From Tianweitania populi (GTDB taxonomy: Bacteria; Pseudomonadota; Alphaproteobacteria; Rhizobiales; Rhizobiaceae): a DNA stretch of 64,000 nucleotides. How positions within the stretch are numbered: the stretch's first letter is position 1; each line of letters starts with the position of its first letter. The stretch lies in the NCBI RefSeq assembly GCF_014652875.1, contig NZ_BMZQ01000002.1, forward strand, positions 124,001 to 188,000. The letters are read 5' to 3'. Both the position numbers and the translations under genes were made by a program. The notes under the pieces were generated by a model. It was given only the letters and a program-made list of their open reading frames with translations. It did no database searches and was not told where the DNA came from. Shown in pieces: positions 8,249-16,112 of this stretch.

Positions 8249-9538
8249 ATGACCGATTTTTACAACCTCGTTCCTTCCGCTCCTCAAGGCCGGTTCGACG
8301 GTGTGGAACGCCCTTATTCGGCCGCGGATGTGAAGCGCCTGCGCGGGTCGGTTGAGATCAGCTACAGCCTGGCCGAGAACGGCGCGAACCGCTTGTGGAA
8401 GCTCATCCACGAGGAGGACTTCGTCAACGCGCTCGGCGCGCTGTCGGGCAATCAGGCCATGCAGATGGTGCGCGCCGGCCTGAAGGCGATCTACCTGTCG
8501 GGCTGGCAGGTCGCGGCCGATGCCAACACGGCTTCCGCCATGTATCCCGACCAGTCGCTTTATCCGGCCAATGCTGCCCCCGAACTCGCCAAGCGCATCA
8601 ACCGCACGCTGCAGCGCGCCGACCAGATCGAAACCGCGGAGGGCAAGGGCCTGTCGGTCGACACTTGGTTCGCGCCGATCGTGGCCGATGCTGAAGCCGG
8701 CTTCGGCGGACCGCTCAATGCCTTCGAGATCATGAAGGCCTTTATCGAGGCGGGTGCTGCCGGCGTTCATTTTGAGGACCAGCTCGCATCGGAAAAGAAG
8801 TGCGGCCATCTCGGCGGCAAGGTGCTGATCCCGACCCAAGCGCATATCCGCAACCTTACCGCAGCTAGACTTGCCGCCGATGTCATGGGCGTGCCGACGC
8901 TGATCGTTGCCCGCACCGATGCCGAGGCCGCCAAGTTGCTGACGTCCGACATCGACGAGCGCGATCAGCCTTTCGTCGATCACGACAAAGGCCGCACCGT
9001 CGAGGGCTTCTATAACGTCAAGAACGGCATCGAGCCCTGCATTGCCCGCGCAATCGCCTATGCGCCCTATTGCGACCTGATCTGGATGGAAACGGGCAAG
9101 CCGGATCTCGAACAGGCGCGCCGCTTCGCTGAGGCCGTGCAGAAGGAACATCCGGGCAAGCTGCTCGCCTATAACTGCTCGCCCTCGTTCAACTGGAAGA
9201 AGAACCTGGACGACGCAACCATCGCCAAGTTCCAGCGCGAGCTCGGCGCAATGGGTTATAAATTTCAGTTCATTACCCTCGCTGGGTTCCACCAGTTGAA
9301 CTACGGCATGTTCGAACTGGCGCGCGGCTACAAGGACCGCCAGATGGCAGCCTATTCCGAGCTGCAGGAAGCGGAGTTCGCGGCGGAAGCCAATGGCTAC
9401 ACCGCAACCAAGCATCAGCGCGAGGTGGGCACCGGCTATTTCGACGCCGTGTCGCTGGCGATCACGGGCGGCCAGTCCTCCACCACCGCGATGAACGACT
9501 CCACCGAACATGAACAGTTCCGCCCAGCAGCGGAGTAG
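8249..9538 (+). CDS. aceA: Isocitrate lyase
   Basis: This 429-residue cytoplasmic enzyme splits isocitrate into glyoxylate and succinate, the first committed step of the glyoxylate shunt needed for growth on acetate or fatty acids. The active-site KKCGH motif is present ([11 protein letters not shown]), as are the metal-binding [15 protein letters not shown] region and NCSPSFNW. The length matches the short bacterial ICL class. The frame could start at a GTG at 8222, but GGGAG precedes the ATG at 8249 at normal spacing and gives [12 protein letters not shown]. It is divergent from the acyl-CoA-type regulator. Malate synthase is not in the window. Confidence 0.96.
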   Translation: MTDFYNLVPSAPQGRFDGVERPYSAADVKRLRGSVEISYSLAENGANRLWKLIHEEDFVNALGALSGNQAMQMVRAGLKAIYLSGWQVAADANTASAMYPDQSLYPANAAPELAKRINRTLQRADQIETAEGKGLSVDTWFAPIVADAEAGFGGPLNAFEIMKAFIEAGAAGVHFEDQLASEKKCGHLGGKVLIPTQAHIRNLTAARLAADVMGVPTLIVARTDAEAAKLLTSDIDERDQPFVDHDKGRTVEGFYNVKNGIEPCIARAIAYAPYCDLIWMETGKPDLEQARRFAEAVQKEHPGKLLAYNCSPSFNWKKNLDDATIAKFQRELGAMGYKFQFITLAGFHQLNYGMFELARGYKDRQMAAYSELQEAEFAAEANGYTATKHQREVGTGYFDAVSLAITGGQSSTTAMNDSTEHEQFRPAAE

Positions 9539-9599
9539 CTCAACGCCTAGTGTAAATCGTTTGAAACAGGTCTGAAGATCCCAGCAAAGGAGATTATCC

Positions 9600-9860
9600 A
9601 TGCTCGATACGATTGAGGAAACCACAAAGCCGAAGACCCGTGTCAAGGAACGTGCCGAAGAACAGGCATCCTCGATGTCCGGTGACCAGCAATCGGCCAT
9701 TCGCATGCTTGCGAATGATCTGCACAGGCTCAATCAATCCGTGATGAAAGCGGTTGAGGCAGGTGTTTCCGTGGAATTGGTGCGCTCTGCTCGTCATCAT
9801 GGCGGCGATGGCAACTGGGGAGACTTGCTTGTTCCGGTGATCGTCACACGCCAAAGCTGA
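9600..9860 (+). CDS. Conserved small protein downstream of aceA
   Basis: This 86-residue hydrophilic protein has no signal peptide or membrane segment. The N-terminal half is charged and helical (MLDTIEETTKPKTRVKERAEEQ), and the C-terminal part ends in GGDGNWGDLLVPVIV. AAAGGAG lies just upstream of the ATG. It follows aceA by 61 bases in the same direction, so it is likely co-transcribed with it and expressed during growth on acetate. I do not recognise a characterised family; I infer a real gene from the ribosome-binding site, codon use and position. Confidence 0.6.
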   Translation: MLDTIEETTKPKTRVKERAEEQASSMSGDQQSAIRMLANDLHRLNQSVMKAVEAGVSVELVRSARHHGGDGNWGDLLVPVIVTRQS

Positions 9861-9914
9861 GAAACCCTGGAACAACTCAACCGCCACCCAGCCTTGTTCC
9901 TTCGTCGCACTTGA

Positions 9915-9959
9915 CCGCCGACTGAGATTGGATAGAGTTCTATCCATCTCAGTCGGCGG
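9915..9959. repeat. Long near-perfect hairpin, candidate terminator of aceA unit
   Basis: The arms 9915-9928 and 9946-9959 are exact 14-base complements. An inner 6-base stem (9930-9935 with 9940-9945) follows after a one-base bulge, with an AGTT loop. There is no T-run on either strand, so it is not a classic intrinsic terminator; it may stabilise the 3' end of the aceA transcript. Confidence 0.55.
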
Positions 9960-10011
9960 ATTAGCTCGCGGCAGCCGGCGCCGCATCGTAGTGCGAGGCT
10001 GATCCCACTCT

Positions 10012-10461
10012 ATGCCTGTCGACAAGATGGCGGTACCCGGTTCCCCGGTGGCGGCCCGTTTCCATGACCATTCCCAAGTCAACATACAACCCTCGGTCGT
10101 CGCCGTCGGCAATGTTCCAGTGAATCTGGTTGTCGTGACCCGCATTGCCGAGCGCGCGAAGCTGCGCGCTGTGTCTTTGTCGCCGAGCGATGCGATCCGC
10201 AATCTGCCCAGCCTCACCCCGATCATCGTGGTGATCGACGGCGGGGTGGACAATTGCGAATGCGACACGCTTCTCGATGTGATCCAACATTGCCGCCGAA
10301 ACAGCGGCCAGGGCCATCCGCGTCTCCTGTTTCTTTCCACCGGCCGAAAGACGGAAACGCAGTCGCTGTTGCATCCGGTGATGGATGCGGTCGTGGCCAA
10401 GCCCATTGTGCCGGAACGGTTGGAAGCCGTGCTGGCCGACCTGGCGCAGCAAAGCCGGTAA
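10012..10461 (+). CDS. Stand-alone receiver-like (REC-fold) protein
   Basis: This 149-residue cytoplasmic protein shows the alternating strand/helix pattern of a response-regulator receiver without an output domain. Candidate counterparts of the receiver active site are Asp in IIVVIDGG, Ser/Thr in LLFLSTGR, and Lys-Pro in DAVVAKPI. The N-terminal acidic pair usual before the first helix is not obvious, so it may be degenerate. The first 35 residues look disordered and the start is uncertain (ATG 10012 or 10027). No histidine kinase is adjacent. Function is unknown. Confidence 0.55.
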   Translation: MPVDKMAVPGSPVAARFHDHSQVNIQPSVVAVGNVPVNLVVVTRIAERAKLRAVSLSPSDAIRNLPSLTPIIVVIDGGVDNCECDTLLDVIQHCRRNSGQGHPRLLFLSTGRKTETQSLLHPVMDAVVAKPIVPERLEAVLADLAQQSR

Positions 10462-10591
10462 GAACCAAAACCTCTTCCTGCGCTAGGCTTTGCCGGCAGC
10501 ATGATGCGTGTTTGCCTTGCGCGTCGCCATGCCTTCCATTCTCCGGTGGGGCTCAGCTATACTGGCGGCCTGTTCAACCGTTCGGTGATTG

Positions 10592-12025
10592 ATGCCTGTC
10601 GCTAAAAAGGATGCCCGGTCCGTCAAGAAGACCAGCCGCATCGCAACGCCTGCCTTTCTCACAAACCTTCGTGGCGTAAAGACCTGGAAAGAAGCCACCG
10701 AGTGGCTGGAATGGCGGGGCATCGAGGACATCGAATGCATTACGCCCGATCAAGCCGGCGTGGCGCGCGGCAAGATGATGCCGTCGAAGAAGTTCACCTC
10801 CAACACCTCGCTGGCGCTGCCATCGGCCGTGTTCATGGCGACGATCTCCGGCGGTTATCCCGAAGACGGCAACGGCTTCACCTATCCCGAGGATGACGGC
10901 GACCTCAAGCTGATGCCGGATCTCAGCACGCTTTCAGCCGTGCCCTGGGAAACCGATCAAACGGCGCAGGTGATCTGCGATCTCGTGCATCAGGATGGCC
11001 GCGCGGTGGAGTTCACGCCGCGCAATGTGCTGAAGCGCGTAGTGGCTGTCTATGCCGATCTCGGCTGGAAACCGGTGGTGGCGCCGGAAATCGAATTCTA
11101 CCTCGTGCGCAAGAACCCAGATCCCGATTATCCGCTGACCCCGCCTGTTGGCCGTTCCGGTCGCCCGATCGGCGGCGGACAGGGTTATTCGATCGCGGGC
11201 GTCAACGAGTTCGATGAGCTGATCGACGACATCTACCATTTCTCCGAGGGCCAGGGCCTGGAGATCGACACGCTGATCCATGAAGAAGGCGCGGGGCAGC
11301 TGGAGATCAACCTGCGTCACGGCGATCCGGTGGAACTGGCCGACCAGGTCTTCCTGTTCAAGCGCACGATCCGCGAAGCCGCGCTGAAGCACGAGACCTA
11401 TGCGACCTTCATGGCCAAGCCGATCCAGGGTCAGCCAGGTTCGGCCATGCATATCCATCAATCGATCATCGACAAGAAGACCGGCCAGAACATCTTTGCC
11501 GCCGCCGATGGCAACGAAACGGATGCGTTCCACCATTTCATCGGCGGCATGCAGCGCCATGTGCCGAACGCGCTGGTGATGTTTGCGCCTTATGTGAACT
11601 CGTATCGCCGCTTGACGCAGGCCGCGTCCGCGCCGGTCAACACCAAATGGGGCTACGACAATCGCACAACCGCATTCCGCGTGCCGCGCTCAGACCCCGG
11701 CGCCCGCCGCGTTGAAAACCGCATCCCCTCCTCCGACGCCAACCCGTACCTGGCCCTGGCCGGGTCGCTGGCCTGCGGTCTGATCGGGCTGCGCAACCAG
11801 ATCAAACCGGATGCGCCTGTTGGACGTACGGTGAACGATGATGAAATCGAGCTGCCACGCAGCCTTCTGGAATCGGTGCAACTATTCGAAGCCGACGAAG
11901 AGCTGAAGACCCTGCTCGGCGCCCAATTCGTGACCACCTATGCCGCGATCAAGAAGGCCGAGTTCGAGACCTTCATGGAGGTGATCAGCCCCTGGGAGCG
12001 CGAATATCTGTTGTTGAATGTGTGA
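10592..12025 (+). CDS. puuA: Glutamine-synthetase-family enzyme, gamma-glutamylputrescine synthetase-like
   Basis: This 477-residue cytoplasmic ligase belongs to the glutamine synthetase fold. The catalytic domain shows PEIEFYLV, GAGQLEINLRHGDP, SAMHIHQSI and the ATP/glutamate loop NRTTAFRVPRSDPGARRVENR. The N-terminal beta-grasp carries DQAGVARGKMMP, as in the PuuA/GlnA3-type branch, and the adenylylation tyrosine segment of housekeeping GlnA is not seen. PuuA members join glutamate to putrescine at the cost of ATP. Support comes from the FAD oxidase and aldehyde dehydrogenase downstream and the pot importer upstream. The start is the ATG at 10592; a TTG immediately before it is in frame. 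Confidence 0.85.
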   Translation: MPVAKKDARSVKKTSRIATPAFLTNLRGVKTWKEATEWLEWRGIEDIECITPDQAGVARGKMMPSKKFTSNTSLALPSAVFMATISGGYPEDGNGFTYPEDDGDLKLMPDLSTLSAVPWETDQTAQVICDLVHQDGRAVEFTPRNVLKRVVAVYADLGWKPVVAPEIEFYLVRKNPDPDYPLTPPVGRSGRPIGGGQGYSIAGVNEFDELIDDIYHFSEGQGLEIDTLIHEEGAGQLEINLRHGDPVELADQVFLFKRTIREAALKHETYATFMAKPIQGQPGSAMHIHQSIIDKKTGQNIFAAADGNETDAFHHFIGGMQRHVPNALVMFAPYVNSYRRLTQAASAPVNTKWGYDNRTTAFRVPRSDPGARRVENRIPSSDANPYLALAGSLACGLIGLRNQIKPDAPVGRTVNDDEIELPRSLLESVQLFEADEELKTLLGAQFVTTYAAIKKAEFETFMEVISPWEREYLLLNV

Positions 12026-12032
12026 GGAAAAG

Positions 12033-12070
12033 AAAGTGAGTAGGTGAATAGGGCAGTAGGTGAGTAAGGG
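12033..12070. repeat. Left flanking short-repeat tract of the four-helix-bundle gene
   Basis: This AT-richer tract holds two copies of a GTGAGTAGG/GTAGGTGAG-like unit. Its TAGGTGAATAGG core is a 10-of-12 match to the reverse complement of the tract at 12452-12495, so the gene between them has imperfect terminal inverted repeats. Confidence 0.4.
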
Positions 12071-12076
12071 GGCTCT

Positions 12077-12451
12077 GTGGCTGCGATAGTTCAATCGTAC
12101 AAGGACCTGCTGGTCTGGCAACAAGCGATGGATCTCGCGGCATCTACCTACCAATTCACCCGTGGATGGCCGCGTGAAGAATTATATGGGCTCACGAGCC
12201 AAGTTCGACGCGCCGCGACGTCAGTCGCTGCGAACATTGCCGAGGGTTGGGGACGACAAAGCCGCGGCGCCTTCCAGCAATTCTTGAAGATCGCACAAGG
12301 CTCTCTGAAGGAAGTCGAGACGCATCTTCTCATCGCAGAGCGGATCGGGCTTACCAGTTCAGGCTCGATACGCCCATTGCTCGATCTGGCAGAAAGTATC
12401 GGTAAGCTGCTTCATCGGCTTATCACAAAACTTACAGAGAAGGCGCCATGA
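12077..12451 (+). CDS. Four-helix-bundle (S23 / 23S rRNA IVS-type) protein
   Basis: This 124-residue protein matches the S23/IVS family: KDLLVWQQAMDLA in helix 1, GLTSQVRRAATSVAANIAEG as the signature, then QFLKIAQGSLKEVETHL and a C-terminal helix. Members form pentameric four-helix bundles and often lie inside 23S rRNA intervening sequences; stand-alone copies have no agreed function. The likely start is GTG 12077. It sits between the PuuA-like and PuuB-like genes on the same strand, flanked on both sides by short complementary AT-rich repeats, which suggests an inserted cassette. Confidence 0.85.
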   Translation: MAAIVQSYKDLLVWQQAMDLAASTYQFTRGWPREELYGLTSQVRRAATSVAANIAEGWGRQSRGAFQQFLKIAQGSLKEVETHLLIAERIGLTSSGSIRPLLDLAESIGKLLHRLITKLTEKAP

Positions 12452-12495
12452 CCACATACTCACTTATTCGCCTAATCGCGTAATCGCGTCATCAC
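12452..12495. repeat. Right flanking short-repeat tract of the four-helix-bundle gene
   Basis: The tract contains ACTCACTTATTCGCC, then TAATCGCG and the repeat GTAATCGCGTCATCAC, ending at the next start codon. Read on the opposite strand it resembles the tract upstream of the four-helix-bundle gene, giving an inverted-repeat arrangement. Confidence 0.4.
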
Positions 12496-13776
12496 ATGAC
12501 TTCTCCCATTTCCCCCGGCCTATCCTGGTACGAAGCGAACCTTCCCGAGCGTCCAAGCTACCCTCAGCTTGACGGTGACCGTCAGGCCGATGTCGTCATC
12601 GTCGGCGGCGGCTTTACCGGCTTGTCGGCAGCCGCGCATCTCGCCAAGGCCGGCACCAACGTCGTGCTGATCGAGGCGCATCGGTTGGGGGATGGCGCGT
12701 CGGGGCGCAATGGCGGGCAGTTTGGCACGGGGCAGCGCGCGTGGGCGGAGGAGATGGAGGCCGAGATCGGCTTTACCCGCGCCAAGGCTCTGTTTGACCT
12801 CGCCGAAGAAGCGAAGGCGCATCTGCTGGATTTTGCAGCGACCAACGGCATTGACATCGATTACCGGCCGGGGCAGCTCTCGGTGGCACACAAGCCGCGC
12901 TATGTCGACATTTACAAGAAACACGTCGACATCATGGGCGAGCGCTTCGATTATCCGCACCTAACCTTCATGGATCAGGCGGAAACGGCTCGGCGGCTTG
13001 GCAGCAAGTCCTATTTCGGCGGCGCGCGTGATACCGGCACCGGCCATATCAATCCGCTGAAGCTGGTGGTGGGCACTGCGCGTGTGGCTGCGGAGGCTGG
13101 CGCACATCTGTTCGAGAACACCAAGGCGACCGGCGTTTCCAACGAGAACGGCAAGGTCATTGTCAAGACGCCGCGCGGCACGATCACGGCCGCCAAGGGG
13201 CTGCTTGGCGTCAATGCCTATGGCGGCGATCTCGAGCCCAAGAGTGCGGCTCATGTCATGCCGATCGGCTCCTTCATCGGCGCGACGCCACCGCTGGGCG
13301 ATGATAGTCCGGTTCTTCCCGGCGGCGAGTCCGTCGACGACTCCCGCTTCGTGGTGCGCTATTTCCGCCGCTCCGTTGATGGCCGCCTGCTGTTCGGTGG
13401 CCGTGAAATCTACGGCGTCGGAGATCCGTCGGACATTGGATCGGGGATCCGGCGGCAGATAGCCGAGCTTTATCCGGCCCTGAGCGATGTCGAGATCACC
13501 CATGCCTGGGGCGGCTATGTCGGCATCACCATGCCGCGTAAGCCCTTCGTGCGGGAAGTCATGCCGAACGTCATCTATTCCGGCGGGTATTCCGGCCATG
13601 GCGTCATGCTGTCGAACTTCATGGGCAAGCTTTATGCCGAGATGGTCGCCGGCAATCGCGACCGGCTGAAGCTGATGGCCGATCTTAAGATCCCGGCCTT
13701 CCCGGGCGGACGAAGGTTTAGAGCGCCACTGCTGTTCTTGGCGCTGAATTGGTATGCGCTGCGCGACCGCATCTGA
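12496..13776 (+). CDS. puuB: FAD-dependent oxidoreductase, gamma-glutamylputrescine oxidase-like
   Basis: This 426-residue flavoenzyme is of the DAO/glycine-oxidase type. The FAD-binding dinucleotide motif is VVIVGGGFTGLSAAAHLA (near residue 35), followed by the GASGRNGGQ substrate/flavin segment; the C-terminal FAD contact is SGGYSGHGVMLS. PuuB members oxidise gamma-glutamylputrescine to the aldehyde, releasing ammonia and H2O2. The neighbouring PuuA-like ligase and aldehyde dehydrogenase support that role, but sarcosine- or aminobutyrate-type oxidases look similar. The start ATG lies right after the right flanking repeat of the four-helix-bundle gene, so native upstream sequence may have been replaced. 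Confidence 0.85.
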   Translation: MTSPISPGLSWYEANLPERPSYPQLDGDRQADVVIVGGGFTGLSAAAHLAKAGTNVVLIEAHRLGDGASGRNGGQFGTGQRAWAEEMEAEIGFTRAKALFDLAEEAKAHLLDFAATNGIDIDYRPGQLSVAHKPRYVDIYKKHVDIMGERFDYPHLTFMDQAETARRLGSKSYFGGARDTGTGHINPLKLVVGTARVAAEAGAHLFENTKATGVSNENGKVIVKTPRGTITAAKGLLGVNAYGGDLEPKSAAHVMPIGSFIGATPPLGDDSPVLPGGESVDDSRFVVRYFRRSVDGRLLFGGREIYGVGDPSDIGSGIRRQIAELYPALSDVEITHAWGGYVGITMPRKPFVREVMPNVIYSGGYSGHGVMLSNFMGKLYAEMVAGNRDRLKLMADLKIPAFPGGRRFRAPLLFLALNWYALRDRI

Positions 13777-13835
13777 TCGGGAACGATTTGGCAGGTTTGA
13801 AGCTTATCCGGATGATCCAAATTCGGAGTGTTTCG

Positions 13836-14357
13836 ATGCGAAAACTGATCCTCGCCGCGCTCGGCTATGCCGCCTATCGCTGGCTTTCGGCACCGTCCAG
13901 CCAATCTTCCGACCGCCAGGCTGAACGCAACCCATCCAATGACGACCGGTCCGACGCCAGCCTTTCTGCACGCGAGCGCCGGAGAGAGAAAAGGCAGCGG
14001 GCACGTGACGAAGAGAATGAAGGCTCTGCTTCGCCTTCATCCGCAAACCGTCCGGCTCGCGCCTTTAACAGCAACCAGACGCAAGAAGACCAAGGGGACA
14101 CCGGCGAAGTGACCTATCGTATTGTCGAGCATGACGAGGGCTGGGCCTACAAGGTCGGCGACGTGTTTTCGGAAACCTTCCCAACCCATGACGCCGCGAA
14201 GGAAGCGGCGGAAGCCGCTGCGCGTGCTCAGGAGCAGGCTGGCGAGCCCGAGCCGATCGAATATCAGGATGAAGACGGCAAGTGGCGCCAAGAAGAATCC
14301 GATGGCCGCGACCGCCCGCATACGGATGTCGAGGACGGCGAACCCCGCAAGGGTTGA
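13836..14357 (+). CDS. DUF2188-containing protein with N-terminal membrane-like segment
   Basis: This 173-residue protein begins with a short hydrophobic segment (MRKLILAALGYAAYRWL), then a low-complexity charged, Ser/Gln/Arg-rich linker (residues about 25-90), then a DUF2188-like module containing GWAYKVGDVFSETFPTHDAA and AAEAAARAQEQAG. DUF2188 proteins are short, of unknown function, common in rhizobia. CGGAG stands 7 bases before the ATG; the frame is open further upstream but overlaps the oxidoreductase gene. A clear terminator follows at 14378. It may share the puu transcript. Confidence 0.65.
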   Translation: MRKLILAALGYAAYRWLSAPSSQSSDRQAERNPSNDDRSDASLSARERRREKRQRARDEENEGSASPSSANRPARAFNSNQTQEDQGDTGEVTYRIVEHDEGWAYKVGDVFSETFPTHDAAKEAAEAAARAQEQAGEPEPIEYQDEDGKWRQEESDGRDRPHTDVEDGEPRKG

Positions 14358-14377
14358 AGACTTCCCTGTCCGAATTG

Positions 14378-14408
14378 AAAGGCTGAGGCGTAGCGCCTCA
14401 GCCTTTTT
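14378..14408 (+). terminator. Rho-independent terminator
   Basis: AGGCTGAGGC pairs with GCCTCAGCCT around a GTAGC loop and is followed by TTTTT; it lies 20 bases after the DUF2188 stop. The A-run before the left arm means it may also act for the convergent aldehyde dehydrogenase gene. Confidence 0.85.
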
Positions 14409-14422
14409 CATGCCACCGCCGC

Positions 14423-15898
14423 TTAGCCGTGGTTGAACACGATCGTCTTGGTTGCTGACATGTCGTAAAGCGCCTCGAAGCCCTTTTCGCGGCCGTGGCC
14501 GGACTTCTTGAAGCCGCCAAACGGCAGTTCGATGCCGCCACCGGCGCCATAACCGTTGACGAAGACCTGACCGGCTCGGACCTTCTTGGCGACACGATGC
14601 TGGCGTGCGCCGTCCTTTGTCCAGACGCCCGCGACGAGGCCGTAATCCGTGCTGTTGGCGAGCCGAACAGCCTCTTCCTCGCCCTCGAAGGCAAACAGTG
14701 AGAGAACCGGGCCGAAGACTTCCTGCTGCGCGATGTTGGCTTTGGGATCGACCGAGCCGAACAAGGCCGGCGCGACATAGAAGCCGTTTTGCGGCGCCGA
14801 AGGGTCCACGCTGCCGCGTGCAAGAACGGACACGCCGGCTTCTTCCGCCGCTGCGATGAAGCTCTTCACTTGGCCCTGCTGCTTCTTGTTGACCATCGGC
14901 CCAAGATCGCCGTCGGCATCATGCGGCGCGGCAACGAGCTTGCCGAAGCGGGCGGCGAGTTCAGTGGAGACCGCTTCGTAGATCGGCTTTTCGATCAGCA
15001 CGCGGCTGCCGGCCGAACAGGTCTGCCCGCCATTCTGGATGATGGCGTTGACGAGAACGGGTAGCGCCTTTTCGATGTCGGCATCGGCAAACACGATCTG
15101 GGGCGACTTGCCGCCAAGTTCCATCGTGACGCCGCGATTGTTGATCGCGGCCGCCTGCTGGATCGCCGTGCCCGTCATGGTCGAGCCAGTGAAGGTGACG
15201 TAGTCGATGTCGCGATGCGCCGACAGCGCCGCACCCGCATCGCGGCCATAGCCGGTCACAACGTTGAACACGCCTTCCGGGAAGCCTGCTTCGAGTGCCA
15301 GTTCGGCAATGCGGATCGTGGTCAGCGAAGCGTCTTCGGCCGGCTTCACCACCAGCGTGTTGCCCATGGCAAAGGCCGCACCGGCCACGCGGGCGAGGAT
15401 CTGCATCGGGTAGTTCCAGGGGATGATGCCCGCCACCACGCCATGCGGCTCGCGCAGTGTCAGCGCCGTATAGCCATCAAGGAAGGGGATCGTGTCGCCG
15501 TGGATCTTGTCGGCCGCGCCGCCATAGAATTCATAATAGCGCATCGTCGAAGTGACATCGGCCTTGCCCTGCCGGATCGGCTTGCCGGTGTCGCGCGACT
15601 CAAGCGCGGCCAGTTCGTCACCATTCTTCTCGATCAGCAGGCCGAGCCTGGTCAGCAGACGGCCGCGCTCGAAAGCGGGCATGCGGCTCCACGGGCCGTT
15701 CTCGAAGGCTTCCCGCGAGGACTTCACGGCGCGGTCGATATCGGCAGCGCCGGCAGCCGGAATGGACGCGAAGACCTTGCCGTCCGACGGCGACACCACA
15801 TCGATGCGCTCGCCGCTCAAGGCGTCGGCCGGCTGACCGTTGATCAGTTGCATAAAAGCGCGGCCTTCCGCGACCGTGCGTGACAGATGCTGACCCAT
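14423..15898 (-). CDS. NAD(P)-dependent aldehyde dehydrogenase, PuuC/BetB-like
   Basis: This 491-residue enzyme is a member of the ALDH superfamily. Visible are the Asn segment GIIPWNYPM, the coenzyme motif FTGSTMTG, the catalytic Glu in VTMELGGKSPQ and the nucleophile Cys in GGQTCSAGSR. Substrates of close relatives include gamma-glutamyl-aminobutyraldehyde, aminobutyraldehyde and betaine aldehyde. Location beside the PuuA- and PuuB-like genes favours the polyamine route, though it is on the opposite strand and convergent. AGGAGG lies 6 bases before the ATG at 15898, which fixes that start. Confidence 0.85.
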   Translation of the reverse strand: MGQHLSRTVAEGRAFMQLINGQPADALSGERIDVVSPSDGKVFASIPAAGAADIDRAVKSSREAFENGPWSRMPAFERGRLLTRLGLLIEKNGDELAALESRDTGKPIRQGKADVTSTMRYYEFYGGAADKIHGDTIPFLDGYTALTLREPHGVVAGIIPWNYPMQILARVAGAAFAMGNTLVVKPAEDASLTTIRIAELALEAGFPEGVFNVVTGYGRDAGAALSAHRDIDYVTFTGSTMTGTAIQQAAAINNRGVTMELGGKSPQIVFADADIEKALPVLVNAIIQNGGQTCSAGSRVLIEKPIYEAVSTELAARFGKLVAAPHDADGDLGPMVNKKQQGQVKSFIAAAEEAGVSVLARGSVDPSAPQNGFYVAPALFGSVDPKANIAQQEVFGPVLSLFAFEGEEEAVRLANSTDYGLVAGVWTKDGARQHRVAKKVRAGQVFVNGYGAGGGIELPFGGFKKSGHGREKGFEALYDMSATKTIVFNHG

Positions 15899-16066
15899 GG
15901 CTCGCCTCCTTGATTGGTGGTGGTGTGGTGCAACAAAACGCTGCGCATGTCACCCGCAACTTGACCGTCATCTGCAGGTCAGATCTGCGGAATAAGACGG
16001 CCAGATGGGTTGGCGGTGCCGTCGGCGACCCCTATGTTGCGGTGCAAAGCCAGACGCTAGCATTTT

Positions 16067-16083
16067 TTAATCGATTAGATTAA
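16067..16083. promoter_or_regulatory. Candidate operator upstream of zwf
   Basis: TTAATC-GATTA-GATTAA is a 6-5-6 inverted repeat ending 29 bases before the zwf ATG, in the only AT-rich stretch of the 214-base gap between the divergent aldehyde dehydrogenase gene and zwf. Its size suits a dimeric regulator. Which regulator binds is unknown. Confidence 0.4.
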
Positions 16084-16112
16084 GCCTCTTGCCGTTGTTG
16101 GAAAACTTGCTC

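Noticed and set aside
8225-9733. Minus-strand ORF of 502 codons over aceA
   Set aside because: Antisense to isocitrate lyase; no domain recognisable.
10483-10592. Small minus ORF ending near 10483
   Set aside because: Overlaps the start of the glutamine-synthetase-like gene, lacks a ribosome-binding site and has no recognisable features.
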